The notes beneath the pieces are model-generated. The model made no database searches. It saw only the letters and a list, made by a program, of their open reading frames with translations, and had not been told where the DNA came from. Below, in pieces: positions 25,860 to 38,200 of a stretch of DNA of 64,000 bases (its first letter is position 1; the number at the start of each line of letters is the position of its first letter). Source of the stretch: Hirudinaria manillensis. Taxonomy: Eukaryota > Annelida > Clitellata > Hirudinida > Hirudinidae. The position numbers and the translations under genes were made by a program. The stretch covers positions 5,188,501 through 5,252,500 of the forward strand of contig CM067534.1 in NCBI GenBank assembly GCA_034509925.1, read 5' to 3'.

Positions 25860-26243
25860 CAGTGGTGTGCCAATTGCTTCTGCCCCTTCCCATTGATGTC
25901 CTGATGACAATATGACCTTCAAAATTCCGCAAAAGCTCTCGAAGTATTTATTATCCTGCAATCAAAGATCTACTTTTAGATTGTGTTTGTAGTCAGGGTT
26001 GTTAATGTCGAAGTATCGGTATCGCAACGATAGTAATAGGTTAACAACCTTGGTTACAGAAGAAGACTTTCGCCTTATTACATTGCCTGTATAATATATT
26101 AAAGGTAGGCGTTAAAAACAGTACCATATTATTTCTATTACTTATATTACTTATATTATTTTCATGAATATATATGAAAGTCGGCAAGCGCGATATCCTA
26201 AACAATGGGATATTTTGCCCGGCTAGCCTAAGCTCACCAGCTT
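25860..26243. repeat. Diverged second copy of the 16-kb hAT-like repeat
   Basis: It begins CAGTGGTGTGCCAATTGC, close to the left end of the MITE at 16061. It shares a near-exact block (25901-25930 with 16148-16177: CCTGATGACAATATGACCTT) and later blocks TTTAGATTGTG, CCTTATTAC and AAAACAGTACCATATT in the same order. The right end (GCCCGGCTAGCCTAAGCTCA) is a weak match to the MITE right end, and no clean target duplication is seen. The right boundary is approximate. Confidence 0.5.
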
Positions 26244-26915
26244 CTAGCAATGTGAAAAGATATAAAGAGACATCGCTAACGGTCGAATCATTAGTTTACG
26301 ACCGTTTGGTAACAGGAACTAGAATTAACAACATAAGTACATAAGCTAGGATGCCTTTTGTGGTTCGTGTTTGCTTTTTTTACGTTTTGAGTTATTAATT
26401 TTTTAAATTATTAATTAAGTTTTAATTAACGTTATTATTTTACTGACAAATTACTTTTGATCCATTATTTAATACTTTGTGTTTACACTCCCTTTAACTC
26501 TATTGATGTACCAATAATAATCGTGTTTATAATCATTAAATTTAAGGCATTGACTGCCAAAACTGAATTATTAACAACAACAAAAAACCTCGCTAGATGG
26601 AAGCGTTGAGATTGAAGCTGAGATTAGAGCTAAAAAAAATCAACTTGACTTGACATTATAATAACATCCTGCCAACAATTGAATTACATCCGTAAACAAT
26701 TGAATTAATTATACATCATTCATTAATGTCTTTGGAGTCAGCAGAGAGGCCCCATAAGGCTTTGCATGCTCAGGTTAAAGCTAATTTTGTTTTGATTTTG
26801 TCGTTGCAATAGTTTAAAGCCTTAGACATAACTCTTGACATGAAATGTTAATGATGCTAATAACGAGAGTTAACAATGATAATAATAATAACAGTAGTTA
26901 TCACATGATGTTATA

Positions 26916-27108
<193 letters not shown>

Positions 27109-27155
27109 ACATTTTTCCTGCTTCTTCTCGGTCTCACAGCCGGTGATGAATGAAT

Positions 27156-27180
27156 GCTGAGCACTACCAGTGCTCTCAGC
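27156..27180 (-). other. 3' UTR hairpin of the Dong-like element
   Basis: Immediately after the stop codon the minus strand can fold: GCTG-AG-AGCACT, loop GGT, AGTGCT-CAGC. That is a 6-bp stem, a 2-nt bulge and a further 4 bp. In R2-group elements the reverse transcriptase recognises a structured 3' UTR, so this could be such a signal. The role is inference. Confidence 0.5.
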
Positions 27181-27183
27181 AAT

Positions 27184-30009
27184 TCATCCAAGAACTTTCC
27201 GAAGAATGTGGGCAGTGCCCAGTAAGGAGATCTTCTGAATCTCCGAAGTCTTTGGTCGTCCTGGTATCAACTCTACATACTTTGTAAAGTCTTTTCTTAG
27301 CGTTCCGAGCGCTCCTACAATTACCGGAACGACTTTAGACTTCACTTTCCACATCCGGTTGATTTCAATCTCCAGGTCCTTGTATTTGCTAATTTTTTCA
27401 GCTTCTTTGAGCGCGATGTTCTTATCATCCGGGACTGAAACATCGATTAGCAGGCAAGACTTGGATCTCCTGTCATGGATGACAATGTCAGGTCTGTTGG
27501 CCAATATTTTCCTGTCCGTGATAATTGCATAGTCCCATAGAATGGTGTAATCTTTTATATTCGTCACACTTTTGGGCGTGTGCTCGTACCATTTCTTTGG
27601 AACTTCCCATCCTAGCTCACGGCATACAACCCAGTGGATGTAACTGGCCACCTTATTATGTCGGTGCAAATATTCAGTTGCTGCTAACACAGTGCACCCC
27701 GACGTTATGTGGCTTATCGTTTCTTGGGCCTTGCCACAGATCCTGCAATTGCCATCTATCTTCTGCTTCAATATCATGCGTTGATGGTAACGTGTGTTTA
27801 GTGTCTGGTCTTGAGCTGCCATGATTAAACTTTCAGTTTCGCCTTTGAGCCCAGCGCTTCTTAACCAAGCACAGCTTGCTTCTTTGTCCACCCAATTCTT
27901 TTCTAAGTTACAAAAGAATTGTCCATGCATGGGCTTTTCCCTCAATTCATTTATTCTCTCCTTCTCCATGTTGTCCTTTAACATTTCTTTCACAGATGTT
28001 TGAACAGTGGGCAAAGACAGATATTTATTTTTAATTGTCTTTGCTTCCTTAAGGAGAGAATATTTTGCCTTCCCTGCTTCATGCTTTTTGACAAGACTAC
28101 AGAGCCTATCTTTGCCCTGTTCAATATAATCACTCAAGTTAACCATGGAACAGCTGTAGGCAGACATCAGTTGGATAAGTCCCCGGCCTCCATTGCGTCT
28201 TTTAATGTAGAGTCGACTGACATCTCCTTTTGGGTGATGAAGTCCATGCATCGTCAGCAACTTTCGTGTCTTGCGATCCATTTTGTCGATTTCAGACTTT
28301 CTCCAATCAATTATGCCAAAGCTATAGGTGAGCACTGGAATTGCCAAAGCATTAATTGCCGATAACTTGTTCTTGGAATTTAACTCTGACTTGAGAATGA
28401 GACGCACTCTACGGTAATACTCTCTGGCTATTTTCTCCTTCATTTCAGGATGTTTAATGTCACCATTCTCATCGATTCCAAGATATTTGTACGCCTCCTC
28501 TTCGTTAAGACTCTGAATTGAATTGTGATCGTCAAATGGCATGTTTCGGCTTTTGATCTGCTTGCCTCTCTTCATTATAGCTACGGCACACTTGTCTAAA
28601 CCGAACTCCATGCAAATGTCATCAGTAAACGTTTTGACTGTGGTTAGGGCCTTGTTAAGTTGGGTTTCAGTTTTAGTAAATATTTTTAGATCATCCATGT
28701 AAAGTAAATGAGATATTTGTTCTTTTGGTTCTATTTCATATCCTAATTTTAATTTATTTAGCATATTTGATAAGGGTACTAAAGCCAAACAGAAAAGGAG
28801 GGGTGAGAGAGAGTCACCTTGGAAGATTCCTCTCTTAATGCTTATTCTATTGGTTTTTATGCAACCTAACTGATGACACAGCATAAGTTCGGTTTTCCAT
28901 TCTTTCATCGAGCATTCCATGAAACCGGTGATTCTAGCAGGGACTCCATACATCTTCATTGACGCCAAAATCCAAGAATGAGGGACACTATCGAATGCCT
29001 TCTTATAATCAATCCATGCCACTGCTAAATTCCTCTTCATTCTTTTGGCAGTGCTTACAATCATCTTGTTTATAAGCAACTGGTCTTTACAACCTCTTGA
29101 CCCTCGTTGACAGCCTTTCTGTTCTATTGGGAGAATGTTGTTCTTATCAAGGTGTGTGTATAGTCGGTTTGATATTGCAGAGGTCAGCAATTTATATAAG
29201 GTGGGAAGACAGGTTATAGGTCGGTAATTTTTGGGATTGTGTTGGTTTGCACCTTTTGAGAGGAGAAAAGTTATACCGGAGGTTAGCCAGGATGGTATAT
29301 TTTCTGGGTTATTAATCAAATCATTAAAAGCTATTGTAAGTATACTATGGAGAGAGGTAAAACGTTTAATCCAGAAATTTTGTATATTGTCAGGGCCTGG
29401 GGATTTCCAATTTGAAGATTTTTTAATAACTTCCTGAATTTCACTTATTTTAAATTCTTTCCATTCTTCTGTAACCACATTCCTAAATGCAATTTCCTCA
29501 TCTCTTACCCAAGCAGCTTCAGTGTTGTGCACAATTTCATTCTCAAGAATTCCTCTCCAAAATTCTTCAATTTTCTCTACAGAGGGTGGGTCACTAATTG
29601 CTTCGTTTCGTTTACATAAATGACGGTAAAACTTCTTTGCATCCTCCTGGAAAAGCTTATTTTGATGGTACCCATCATTTCTTTTACAGTATCTCTTTAA
29701 CCTTTGGGCAGTAGCCTGCAATTTCATCTTAATGTCTTGCTCCTTCTCTTCTAGGGACTTACTTTCGTCTTTGAAGAGGTGTTTAGCCTTATTGTGAACC
29801 CTCTTTGTTGCCACACCCTTTTTTATTTCACTTATAATTGATAAATCCTTCCTGTACTGTTCTACTTTATTGCTGATCCGTACTTTCCATGCAGGTTCTT
29901 TCCATCCGACGGGGCCATCTCGTGGTTTCTGCACTCCAGCTATGACACTGGCTGAGCAATAGATTAAATCATTAATTTCGCTTATATTAAGTTGCCTACC
30001 ACTTATCAT
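27184..30009 (-). CDS. Reverse transcriptase / restriction-like endonuclease
   Basis: A 941-aa retrotransposon polyprotein without internal stops. Reverse transcriptase: block with AWIDYKKAFDSVPHSW (about residue 333, first catalytic Asp), GIFQGDSLSPLLFCLAL (about 395), LLYMDDLKIF (about 439, catalytic YMDD) and YKYLGIDENG. A C-terminal CCHC knuckle, CRICGKAQETISHITSGC (about 755), is followed by a PD-(D/E)xK nuclease: RPDIVIHDRR (about 840) and LLIDVSVPDD (about 855), then KYKDLEIEINRMW. This order defines R2/R4-type elements. It would nick the target, prime reverse transcription from the nick and insert the element in TAA repeats. The ATG at 30009 is the first in the frame, but about 14 open codons precede it up to the repeat, so the true start may be lost. 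Confidence 0.88.
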   Translation of the reverse strand: MISGRQLNISEINDLIYCSASVIAGVQKPRDGPVGWKEPAWKVRISNKVEQYRKDLSIISEIKKGVATKRVHNKAKHLFKDESKSLEEKEQDIKMKLQATAQRLKRYCKRNDGYHQNKLFQEDAKKFYRHLCKRNEAISDPPSVEKIEEFWRGILENEIVHNTEAAWVRDEEIAFRNVVTEEWKEFKISEIQEVIKKSSNWKSPGPDNIQNFWIKRFTSLHSILTIAFNDLINNPENIPSWLTSGITFLLSKGANQHNPKNYRPITCLPTLYKLLTSAISNRLYTHLDKNNILPIEQKGCQRGSRGCKDQLLINKMIVSTAKRMKRNLAVAWIDYKKAFDSVPHSWILASMKMYGVPARITGFMECSMKEWKTELMLCHQLGCIKTNRISIKRGIFQGDSLSPLLFCLALVPLSNMLNKLKLGYEIEPKEQISHLLYMDDLKIFTKTETQLNKALTTVKTFTDDICMEFGLDKCAVAIMKRGKQIKSRNMPFDDHNSIQSLNEEEAYKYLGIDENGDIKHPEMKEKIAREYYRRVRLILKSELNSKNKLSAINALAIPVLTYSFGIIDWRKSEIDKMDRKTRKLLTMHGLHHPKGDVSRLYIKRRNGGRGLIQLMSAYSCSMVNLSDYIEQGKDRLCSLVKKHEAGKAKYSLLKEAKTIKNKYLSLPTVQTSVKEMLKDNMEKERINELREKPMHGQFFCNLEKNWVDKEASCAWLRSAGLKGETESLIMAAQDQTLNTRYHQRMILKQKIDGNCRICGKAQETISHITSGCTVLAATEYLHRHNKVASYIHWVVCRELGWEVPKKWYEHTPKSVTNIKDYTILWDYAIITDRKILANRPDIVIHDRRSKSCLLIDVSVPDDKNIALKEAEKISKYKDLEIEINRMWKVKSKVVPVIVGALGTLRKDFTKYVELIPGRPKTSEIQKISLLGTAHILRKVLG

Positions 30010-30050
30010 TTTGGATAAGATCTCATTAGCTGCCTTTATCTTTTCTAAGG

Positions 30051-30052
<2 letters not shown>

Positions 30053-30105
<53 letters not shown>
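30053..30105. repeat. (TTA)n microsatellite at 5' flank of Dong-like element
   Basis: About 17 TTA triplets abutting the 5' end of the retrotransposon on its minus-strand orientation. Together with 26916-27108 it represents the split target array. Confidence 0.9.
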
Positions 30106-30106
<1 letters not shown>

Positions 30107-31023
30107 TTAATTTCTCCAATTCAATGGTAAATTAAGTTATTAAAACAACGTTGACATTCACAAATGCAAAAATTCATTGAATAGCGAAAAATTTTTCAAA
30201 CTGCTTGAAACAATTGAAAGTTGACAGAATGTATTTGTTCTGTTTGGAGTGTTTGTTTAAACTCGAGAGGCCCTGGTGACAAGTTACAGAGTTCAAATGG
30301 CGGAGTGTGAAAAATATATGAATATATGATATATATGATATATATGATATATGAATATGTAATAATATTATAATACAAATATATATTGAATCTGCCTCCA
30401 ATCTGGTTGCCAAATTTGAAAAATTGGTTCTTTTTGAATCACAGGGATTTATGGCCATCTGCCCATAATGGGTTCATGTCGGAAATTTGTTTATTATAAC
30501 CTTTTTCTGATCTATTCATAATAATAATAATAATAATATTAATAATAATAATAGCTTTAAAAATAGGAATAATAACATTAATAATAGCTCCTCATTACGA
30601 CAATGTTCATCAGTAGTTAAAATTTGAAAACGCTTTAACTTTTCTTGTCTTTTTCTTCCTCATTTTGTCTAAATCCTTAAAATACTTAAAATTTGTGTTG
30701 AAAAGATTCAAAAGGCTCTTTACGTCTCAGCTCAAAGAGATACCCATTATTACAGAGAACGAATTCTATGCTTCATAAATTGCCGATTTTAAATTATTTT
30801 TAATTAATTTTAGCTATTAATTAATTATAAAATTAAACTGATTGAAAATTGCATGCTGAGAACAAAAAAAGGGATAAAATTGCGCATGAATTGAACTGTA
30901 TTGAAATGATTTATAAACCAATAGAATTAAAAAAACGAGCGCCTCATGAATGAAAATTGAAGTGCAGTTCATCAAATCGACCTTAGACGAGTATTATTTT
31001 TTTTATTTGTCTCCCCATTGAAG
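30106..31023. other. AT-rich region before the LIM exon
   Basis: About 0.9 kb with ATATG repeats near 30317-30385 and short TAA runs near 30520-30555. No upstream coding exon of the LIM gene could be identified here, although the first LIM exon begins at a splice acceptor and so needs one. Confidence 0.5.
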
Positions 31024-31487
31024 GCGGCAAAACAGGAAAAGTGTGACGTATGTTCGAAGGCAGTTTATGCTCAGGAAAGACAAGAGGCTGGGGGCAGGCC
31101 TTATCACAAACTCTGCTTCAAGTGTTCAGTCTGCAAGAAGAGCCTTCAGTGAGAACTTGACTGCCATCGTCATCATCACCAGCATCATCATCATCAGCAT
31201 CGTTATAACCATTACCATCATGATCAGCATCATCAGTATCAAAGTCCTTCCTCGCAATTATCAGTTTTTGTTAATGATTTACCAGTTATTTTATAAGATA
31301 TGGCTAGTAATTAATGCGGTGCAATGTTATATATGTTATATGTCTGCTTTCCAAATTAGATCTTGTTTTACGATGAAACATTTTTAATTTCAGACTGAAT
31401 AATTACGCTCAAGCTCACGGCCAACTCTTTTGCAAGTTGCATTACCAGCAAGAAGTCGTTGGAAAGAATACACAAGTTGTTACCTGA
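31024..31487 (+). CDS. LIM-domain protein, C-terminal exons
   Basis: Two exons, 31024-31148 and 31394-31487 (TGA), join in frame to give 72 residues that are nearly all one LIM zinc-binding domain. The ligands are visible: CDVC, HKLC, KCSVC and FCKLH, i.e. two zinc sites. The core (AVYAQERQEAGGRPYHKLCF ... LNNYAQAHGQLFC) resembles EPLIN/CRP-type LIM domains, which bind protein partners, often actin-associated. The protein ends 13 residues after the last ligand. The first exon begins after an AG acceptor (TTGAAG), so the start lies in an unidentified upstream exon, possibly beyond the retrotransposon. AATAAA at 31650. The domain is certain; the orthology is not. Confidence 0.8.
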
Positions 31488-32267
31488 TGAAAGATAATAT
31501 TTGATCCGAAAAATTCAATTGAAAAGCCTATGAAAATGAGATGTTAGTTCTGGAAAAACATCGCTAAAAAAATGTACAAAAAACATTAATATCAGTGTCG
31601 GATAAAATCTTTTATGAAAAGATTACGATTATTTGCATTTTGTAATCAAAATAAAACAAAATCATCAGAAATTGAGACCATTTTCAGTGAAATAACTAAT
31701 CCTCGAGAATGTAGTGAAAATATTTGAATTGCTTTATGGGAACGAATTAGTGGCATTCTATAGCTGTTCTCTTAAATAAACCTCTTTTTTTTCATTGAAT
31801 GGCATTCTTATCTCACTAAATATTTAAGAAATAGACTGTTAATGTAATGCGCTCGAGAATATGACGGGTTTTTTTAAATCTTTAAAATATATTGTTCAAT
31901 AAACAATCCTGAAGATTTACAAAGTTTATATTGTTTTATAAATTGGCTTAATTTTCCAAAACACTAGTATTTATAAATTAAGCAATGTTTTAAGGCATTA
32001 ATTTATGATGTGATCGCCAGAGGATCTCTTACAGAAATCTACACATTAAAAAAACTGATAGTTGTTAAGACAAATAATAACATGAAATCTGTTTTAAAAA
32101 TAATAAAATTAAATAACATGTGATTGGTACCGGCCTTGTTTGAAAAGTTATTCTTGATGCTGGTTGGCATTTGTTTCCCTGTCACCATGACGTTTTGGTC
32201 GACAATAACCTCGCTCGTTATGATACTCGGGCAAAGTTCTATTCAAATTTTCGAACCATGATTGTAG
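31488..32267. other. Intergenic region, LIM gene to CSPP1
   Basis: About 780 bp containing the LIM polyadenylation signal and presumably the CSPP1 promoter or 5' UTR. The CSPP1 ATG is preceded by TTGTAG, which could be a 5' UTR splice acceptor. Nothing else recognised. Confidence 0.5.
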
Positions 32268-35200
32268 ATGGACGAGGATTTAGAAACATTTATTAGACGT
32301 TATAAAGCCAAAATTGTGGATCAAAATAAACCATCACGAAGAGAGGAGTCGACACATTTGAATCAAATGGCTGGCATTGAAATTCCCCCTCAAGATGTAA
32401 TATTAAATTATTCATGGCAATTCTTTTTTTTTGATGACTGATTTCTAGACGACGCGTTCATTTTGTAAAAGATTGGGGACGACTTGCAACAAAAGTGGAA
32501 TGTTGACAAACTGACCTCATTTCAAGTTAGGAACCTAGAAATTGCGATTAATTGTATAAATTTCGAACAGTTTTTTTTAATTTCAAATGCAGAAGACAAA
32601 CAAAGCGAACGTCCTCACAGATTCACAGAGAGTGAATGACGACTTTTTGTCCAAATTGGGTGTTTATGAAGAAAAAAGACGCAGGTTGCAAGCTTTGAGG
32701 AAAGAAGAATATAACACATTGCTGGCTGAGGTGGGTGGTTGACGCCAAGAGTACATGAATAAAATTTAAAAGTAATTTCTAACCTTTCCAGAAACAAAAA
32801 TCCAACAATAACAGAAGAAATATTAGAGCTGAAACTGAGGCATGTGGAATTATTTAGATTTGTCTTTGTATTTTAAACATTTGAATGGAATATTTATTTA
32901 ATAATAATAATTCAGTTCATTAAAGTGGCATATTTCTAGTGGACTTCAAGGCCGCTTTAGCTTGGATCTCATGTATTTACTTATTCTTCAGCAGAGAATC
33001 CTTACACCTCAACCTTATGAGGAAATTTTAGAGAAGAAGAGACAGGAAGAGAAGGAATATAGGTTAATAAATGGAAATATTTCTTGAATTTTTCAATGAA
33101 AACTGATTTAGGAACTGATTTAGGAATGGTTCATCATAAAATGTTTCATTTTGCAGGAGGATTACCAATCAATTTGATCCTGTAATCAATGAGAAATCAG
33201 TTTCGATTGTCAATTCCGATACCAGCATCATGTCTTCGGTGGGAATTTTTGACATTAATTTTTAGATGAATTATAAAATAATTGTTTGAATATTTTAAAT
33301 ATATTTTAAATAAATTTTGTTTTATTGTTCAATATTGCAGAATTTCACACAGTCATCTCCAAAGGATCCAATGTTAGCAGTCAGAAAGCATCAAACAATT
33401 GAAGCAAAATTTATTTAACATTTATGTTAATTAACTGAATATTTCATTATTAATTCAAATGTTTACATGATAGCCTGATATAAATAATGCCCATAATTAT
33501 GACGTATTATTGGTTAATTAGTTAAGTAATAATAATTATCAGTTTTCATTGGAAGGGAGGAGAGAAGACAGGATAACAAGACAAACAAAGTTGTGAGATT
33601 CGAGGAAGAAAGTGGGATAGCTTTGCAGATTGGTGAGCCTCATGACGTGAAGATCTATTATGACGATGATGACGATGGTGATGATGGTGATGTTGACGAT
33701 GGTAGTGATGATGATGATGATGATGATAATGATGATGAATGCATTCTGTCATAAAACCTTGACATCATTATCGTCGTCATCATCGTCACTCGAAGGCAAG
33801 GTTTTGAGTCCCGAAGAAATACAGAAGAAGAAAGAACAATACAGAATTGATTTGAAGAAACAGATCAACGAAGCAGAAGCGAAGAAGAAAAAGTAATTTC
33901 AATTTTGCGACTTTAAAGTTGGTGTTCTCGAGTGTCGTAAATTGATAATTCATATTTATTATAGATTAGAAATATATAACATTATAATTCATATAATAAA
34001 ATATATATTCACATTGTAATGGATTGATATTAATTACACTTAATAATCTACTGTAATCAATATTCATCAATCAGTTTGTCAATCATTTCAATTACATCCA
34101 GGAAAAATAGCAATTCCACGAAAACGTCTCCATCTTTGGCTGATCCTTCAAGCACTGGTTCCTCACCTCAAATAATCAACAACAGTAGCAACAACAACAA
34201 CAGCTACACCAGCAACAACAATAGCAACATTGTTGACAACAACGTCCTCAACGTTGAGACGAATCCACCGGTCATCCAAGTTCCGCTGAACTTCAATCAA
34301 CCAACCACCGCCTTCTTTCCAAGTCAACCACTCAACTTTCAATCACTTCCGAGCTTCCCTTTGATTGCTCCGACTCCATTTTATGCTCCGAGGTTACTTT
34401 GAGAATGCGAATGCAATGAGATGGATACGTGATTAATATTTACTAATAAAATTTACGAATAATTATTATTAATAAATTTTATTAAACAAATATGTAAAAG
34501 TTTATTGCATAGTATTTTCAATTCCTCCTTTGAATAGTCACTCATAATGATGACAGTCTTCATGTTCAACATTTTATTATCAAAACATCCCTTCATTCAT
34601 GTTAGAGCTGATATTATTATTATTATTATCATTATTCTTATTTTTATTATAAATAATAAGTATTATAAATAATGCGTATTTTATACATTCTATAATTATA
34701 CTTTTACTACAAATACTAAAACAATGCCATTGCATGAACAATCATGACATCACCAAAGACCTTTCATCAGTGACCTTAAAATGCACTCATTTGACCTCCA
34801 AAGCATCATGCCTACAGCTGCAGTCCTCCTCCACCAACAGCCGAACAACAACAACAACTTGTACCCAAACATTTATCCCTCATATGGCTTGGGGTTGGTC
34901 ATAAAATATCCATATTAAATATCAAAATATATTTATTCATTTTTAATACTCAATTAAATTATAAATTGAATTAAATGTTAATTTTTGTTATTCATTCTTT
35001 TTGGCATCGTCAAATATAGAAAGATAAATAAAAGAAATAAAACAATGATGATATCCAAAGGATGCCCAGAGAGGACTTTGTTCTGATTTAAATTTAATTA
35101 TTTTACAAAATAATTTACAATAATTGGGGGATGAGTATTATTATAATAAGTAATATTATAATATATAGACTTTATAACATATAGACTTTATAACATATAG

Positions 35201-38200
35201 GCTTTATAACATATAGACTATTATAATATATAGACTTTATAACATATAGACTATTATAAAATATAGACTTTCTTTAATGAATTTGATTGGTCGCTTGTTG
35301 ATAAACATTATTAATGGATGATGGTAACATGTTTAATAAATAAAGCATCCTGATATTATACATGCCTCCTGAATTTGATCCTTACATAGCTTTTTAATAA
35401 ATGAAATCATAACAAAATAAGGACTGAAATCATAATATTTTATGATTTACATTTCAATAATTTATAAACAAAAAATCTTTCCTTAACTCGTTCAACTTTC
35501 AATGTTTGGCTCTGACTTTCAACAACGATGACCTCAACAAAAGGACTCAACAACAACATTATCAACAACAACAACTGCCTCTTCCTTTGAGTCATTTCAA
35601 TAGTGACCTTTCAACAGGTAATTCTAATTTTTATATTTGTTTGTAATGGTATTACAGCCTAATGATGCTTATTATAATGTTGTTGTTGTTGATGTGATGC
35701 TTATTATAATATTGTTGTTAACAGTAATGCTTATTATCATTTTGTTGCTGTTGTTGTTGCTGCTATCAAAACACGTTGTTGTTGCTGTTGTTGATGCGAT
35801 GCTTATTATAGTGTTACTGCTGTTGACATGATGCTTATTATAATAACGTTGTTGTTGTTGTTGACAGTGATGAACAGCCCCCTACTCCCTCATTACTTGA
35901 AACTCCTCGAGAACCAATCGGGCGGTCTCCACGACTTCCCCAATTACGACAGGTTGTCGACGCTTTTGACTGGCAACAACAACAACAACCAGGGCAACAC
36001 TAGCAACAACAAGGAGCAACAAGAACAACAAAACAACATGCTAAGACAACAACAAGAACAACAAAAGCAGCAACAACATGCTGGTGTCTTAGAGGCTTTC
36101 CTGTGAATACGATAATAATCTTTTATTTCAAAATTACTAGAAATGATAAAGATCATGAGGACAATAATGATAATGTAGTGGCATCATAAAAGTATGGTTG
36201 ATAATGATATGTGTTGATGTTGATTGTGATGGTGTTAATAGCTATGAAAGATTAATATCATTATAATGGTTATATTAAATAAATAATCATTTTAAAATAA
36301 TTAACTTATTAATAAGAATTATTATAATTATGTTATTATTATTTTTTCCATGAATCAATCTGTTATAATTATTATGTTTTATTGCTATGAATTTAATATT
36401 ATTATTAATGCTGATATTATAATTATTGACATAATCATAATTATTAAAATAATTACATTACATAATTGTAAAAATATTATCACTGTTGTTATTGTTGTTG
36501 TTGTGGTTGTTGTTGTTATACCAACAATAATAAATTAACAGGCTTGGATCAGATGACAGGAACGAATCAGAAAAAAAGAAGAAATACCAACAGGAGTTAA
36601 AGAATCAGGTCATCACGTGATATGATAACTTAACGACCAATTGCAATCAGTTGAACCAGTTATTATAAACAATAAATAATCGTAGGTTTGGTTATTAATT
36701 ATTATTTATTTAATTAAATATTTAATATAAATTATTTAATATAATTTTATTCCTTCGTTCAGTTAAGAATGGAAATGATTTGCATAATCTTTAATTCCAC
36801 AAATGCTTCTTGGGAATTTAAAATTGAGATTTTTGACCATTTAAATTTTATAAGCTGGCTTCAACTGTTTACTGTAACAAAGATATTGTTTTTAATAAAT
36901 CAATAAATACAACTGAATAATTCGTATTGAAATAATTCAATAGTTCAATTTATTAAGAATTAGTGTAATTATTTACAAAATGGAAATGGTTAATTAAAAA
37001 TCAATAGCATTCAAAAATAACATAATTAATTAATAAACAATTACTACAATTAGTTATTTAATAATAATTATTAATAAGCATTTGATAAATATTACAGATT
37101 GAGGAGGCCAAGAGGAAGAAACAGAAACAGAAAGAGGAGGACGACAACTACGACAGGAAGTTGCAGGAGGAGTTGGAGAGGTACCATACTCACAAGGATC
37201 CTCTTAAGACATCAACAACCTCAACAGTAGTGGCGACAAACAATCAGGATTTTGAAACGAACGGTAGGCTTGTTATGGACAGCTGGACAGCTTTACTAAG
37301 ATGAGATTTCACTTCCTAGTTACCAGATGATTGGCTGGTAATAAAATATCTAAAAGTAAACCTCCAAATGTAAACAAATCTAAAAAACATATTGCATTGA
37401 TTTCATGTCCTTGTACAACTTCAGAGAGAAAATCAAACGACTACTTGCCACAGTCAGTCGAGGAAGGTTGGTCTTATGATGCAAAACAATTTATTTATTT
37501 TTATAAATTAATTAAAAAATTGGGACATAACAATTTAATAATTAAATTAAAAATTAATTAATGACCCACAATTGAAGGTTAATCCATACATATATATATA
37601 TATCCAGATATTAGTATGTCGGATCCACAGAACCAATCGAATCATGCGAGAGGAGGGAACGGAATTTTCGGAGAACCAATGGTCTGCTTCGAAACAAATT
37701 CAAATTGCATAATTTATCATAATTTATTATAATTTATTAATGATGTGATTCATATGATAACAGGGACTATAAATCTTGTATAATTAGTTTGTGACTCAAA
37801 GAATTATGATGAATCAATGCAATCAACTGTGAATTGGGTTGTAAATTATAATTTTGCTGATGTGAGTTAATGCAAATAAATGTGAATTGTAAATTGCAAT
37901 GATGCTGAATTGATGTGAATTAATGCAAATAAATGTGAATTGTAAATTGCAATGATGAGCTGAATTGATGTGAATTAAAGTGAATTGTATGTTCCAGTCT
38001 GAAGAGCAGAGGAAGACGAAATCAAAATATCAAGAGGACCTTTTGAAGCAGGTTTTTCTTTTCAGATCTCGACTCTCCAGTTGTGCCGTGGTTTTGTATG
38101 TTGCTATGTTTTGTATCACATCACATCACATATGATGTTGTTTCAAAGTAATTTGTATTTAATTGTGTTAAATTCACGTTACACTGAACAACATCATGTT

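Larger units (their letters stand above)
24886..26915. other. Intergenic region upstream of POP4
   Basis: About 2 kb of AT-rich DNA between the POP4 start and the TAA microsatellite target of the Dong-like element. It should hold the POP4 promoter near 24890-25000. It contains a possible tRNA-like SINE head (25468-25545) and a degenerate copy of the hAT-like repeat (25860-26243). No exon was recognised. Confidence 0.55.
27109..30052 (-). mobile_element. R4/Dong-like non-LTR retrotransposon, 5' truncated
   Basis: A LINE of the R2/R4 group, which uses a restriction-like endonuclease rather than an APE endonuclease. It is flanked on both sides by the same TAA/TTA triplet repeat (26916-27108 and 30053-30105). 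TAA-repeat targeting is characteristic of Dong, an R4-clade element. The reading frame is open right up to the 5' repeat junction, and no N-terminal zinc finger is seen, so the 5' end is probably truncated, as often happens in target-primed insertion. The 3' UTR is only about 75 nt and contains a hairpin. An undamaged 941-codon frame implies a recent insertion. Confidence 0.82.
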
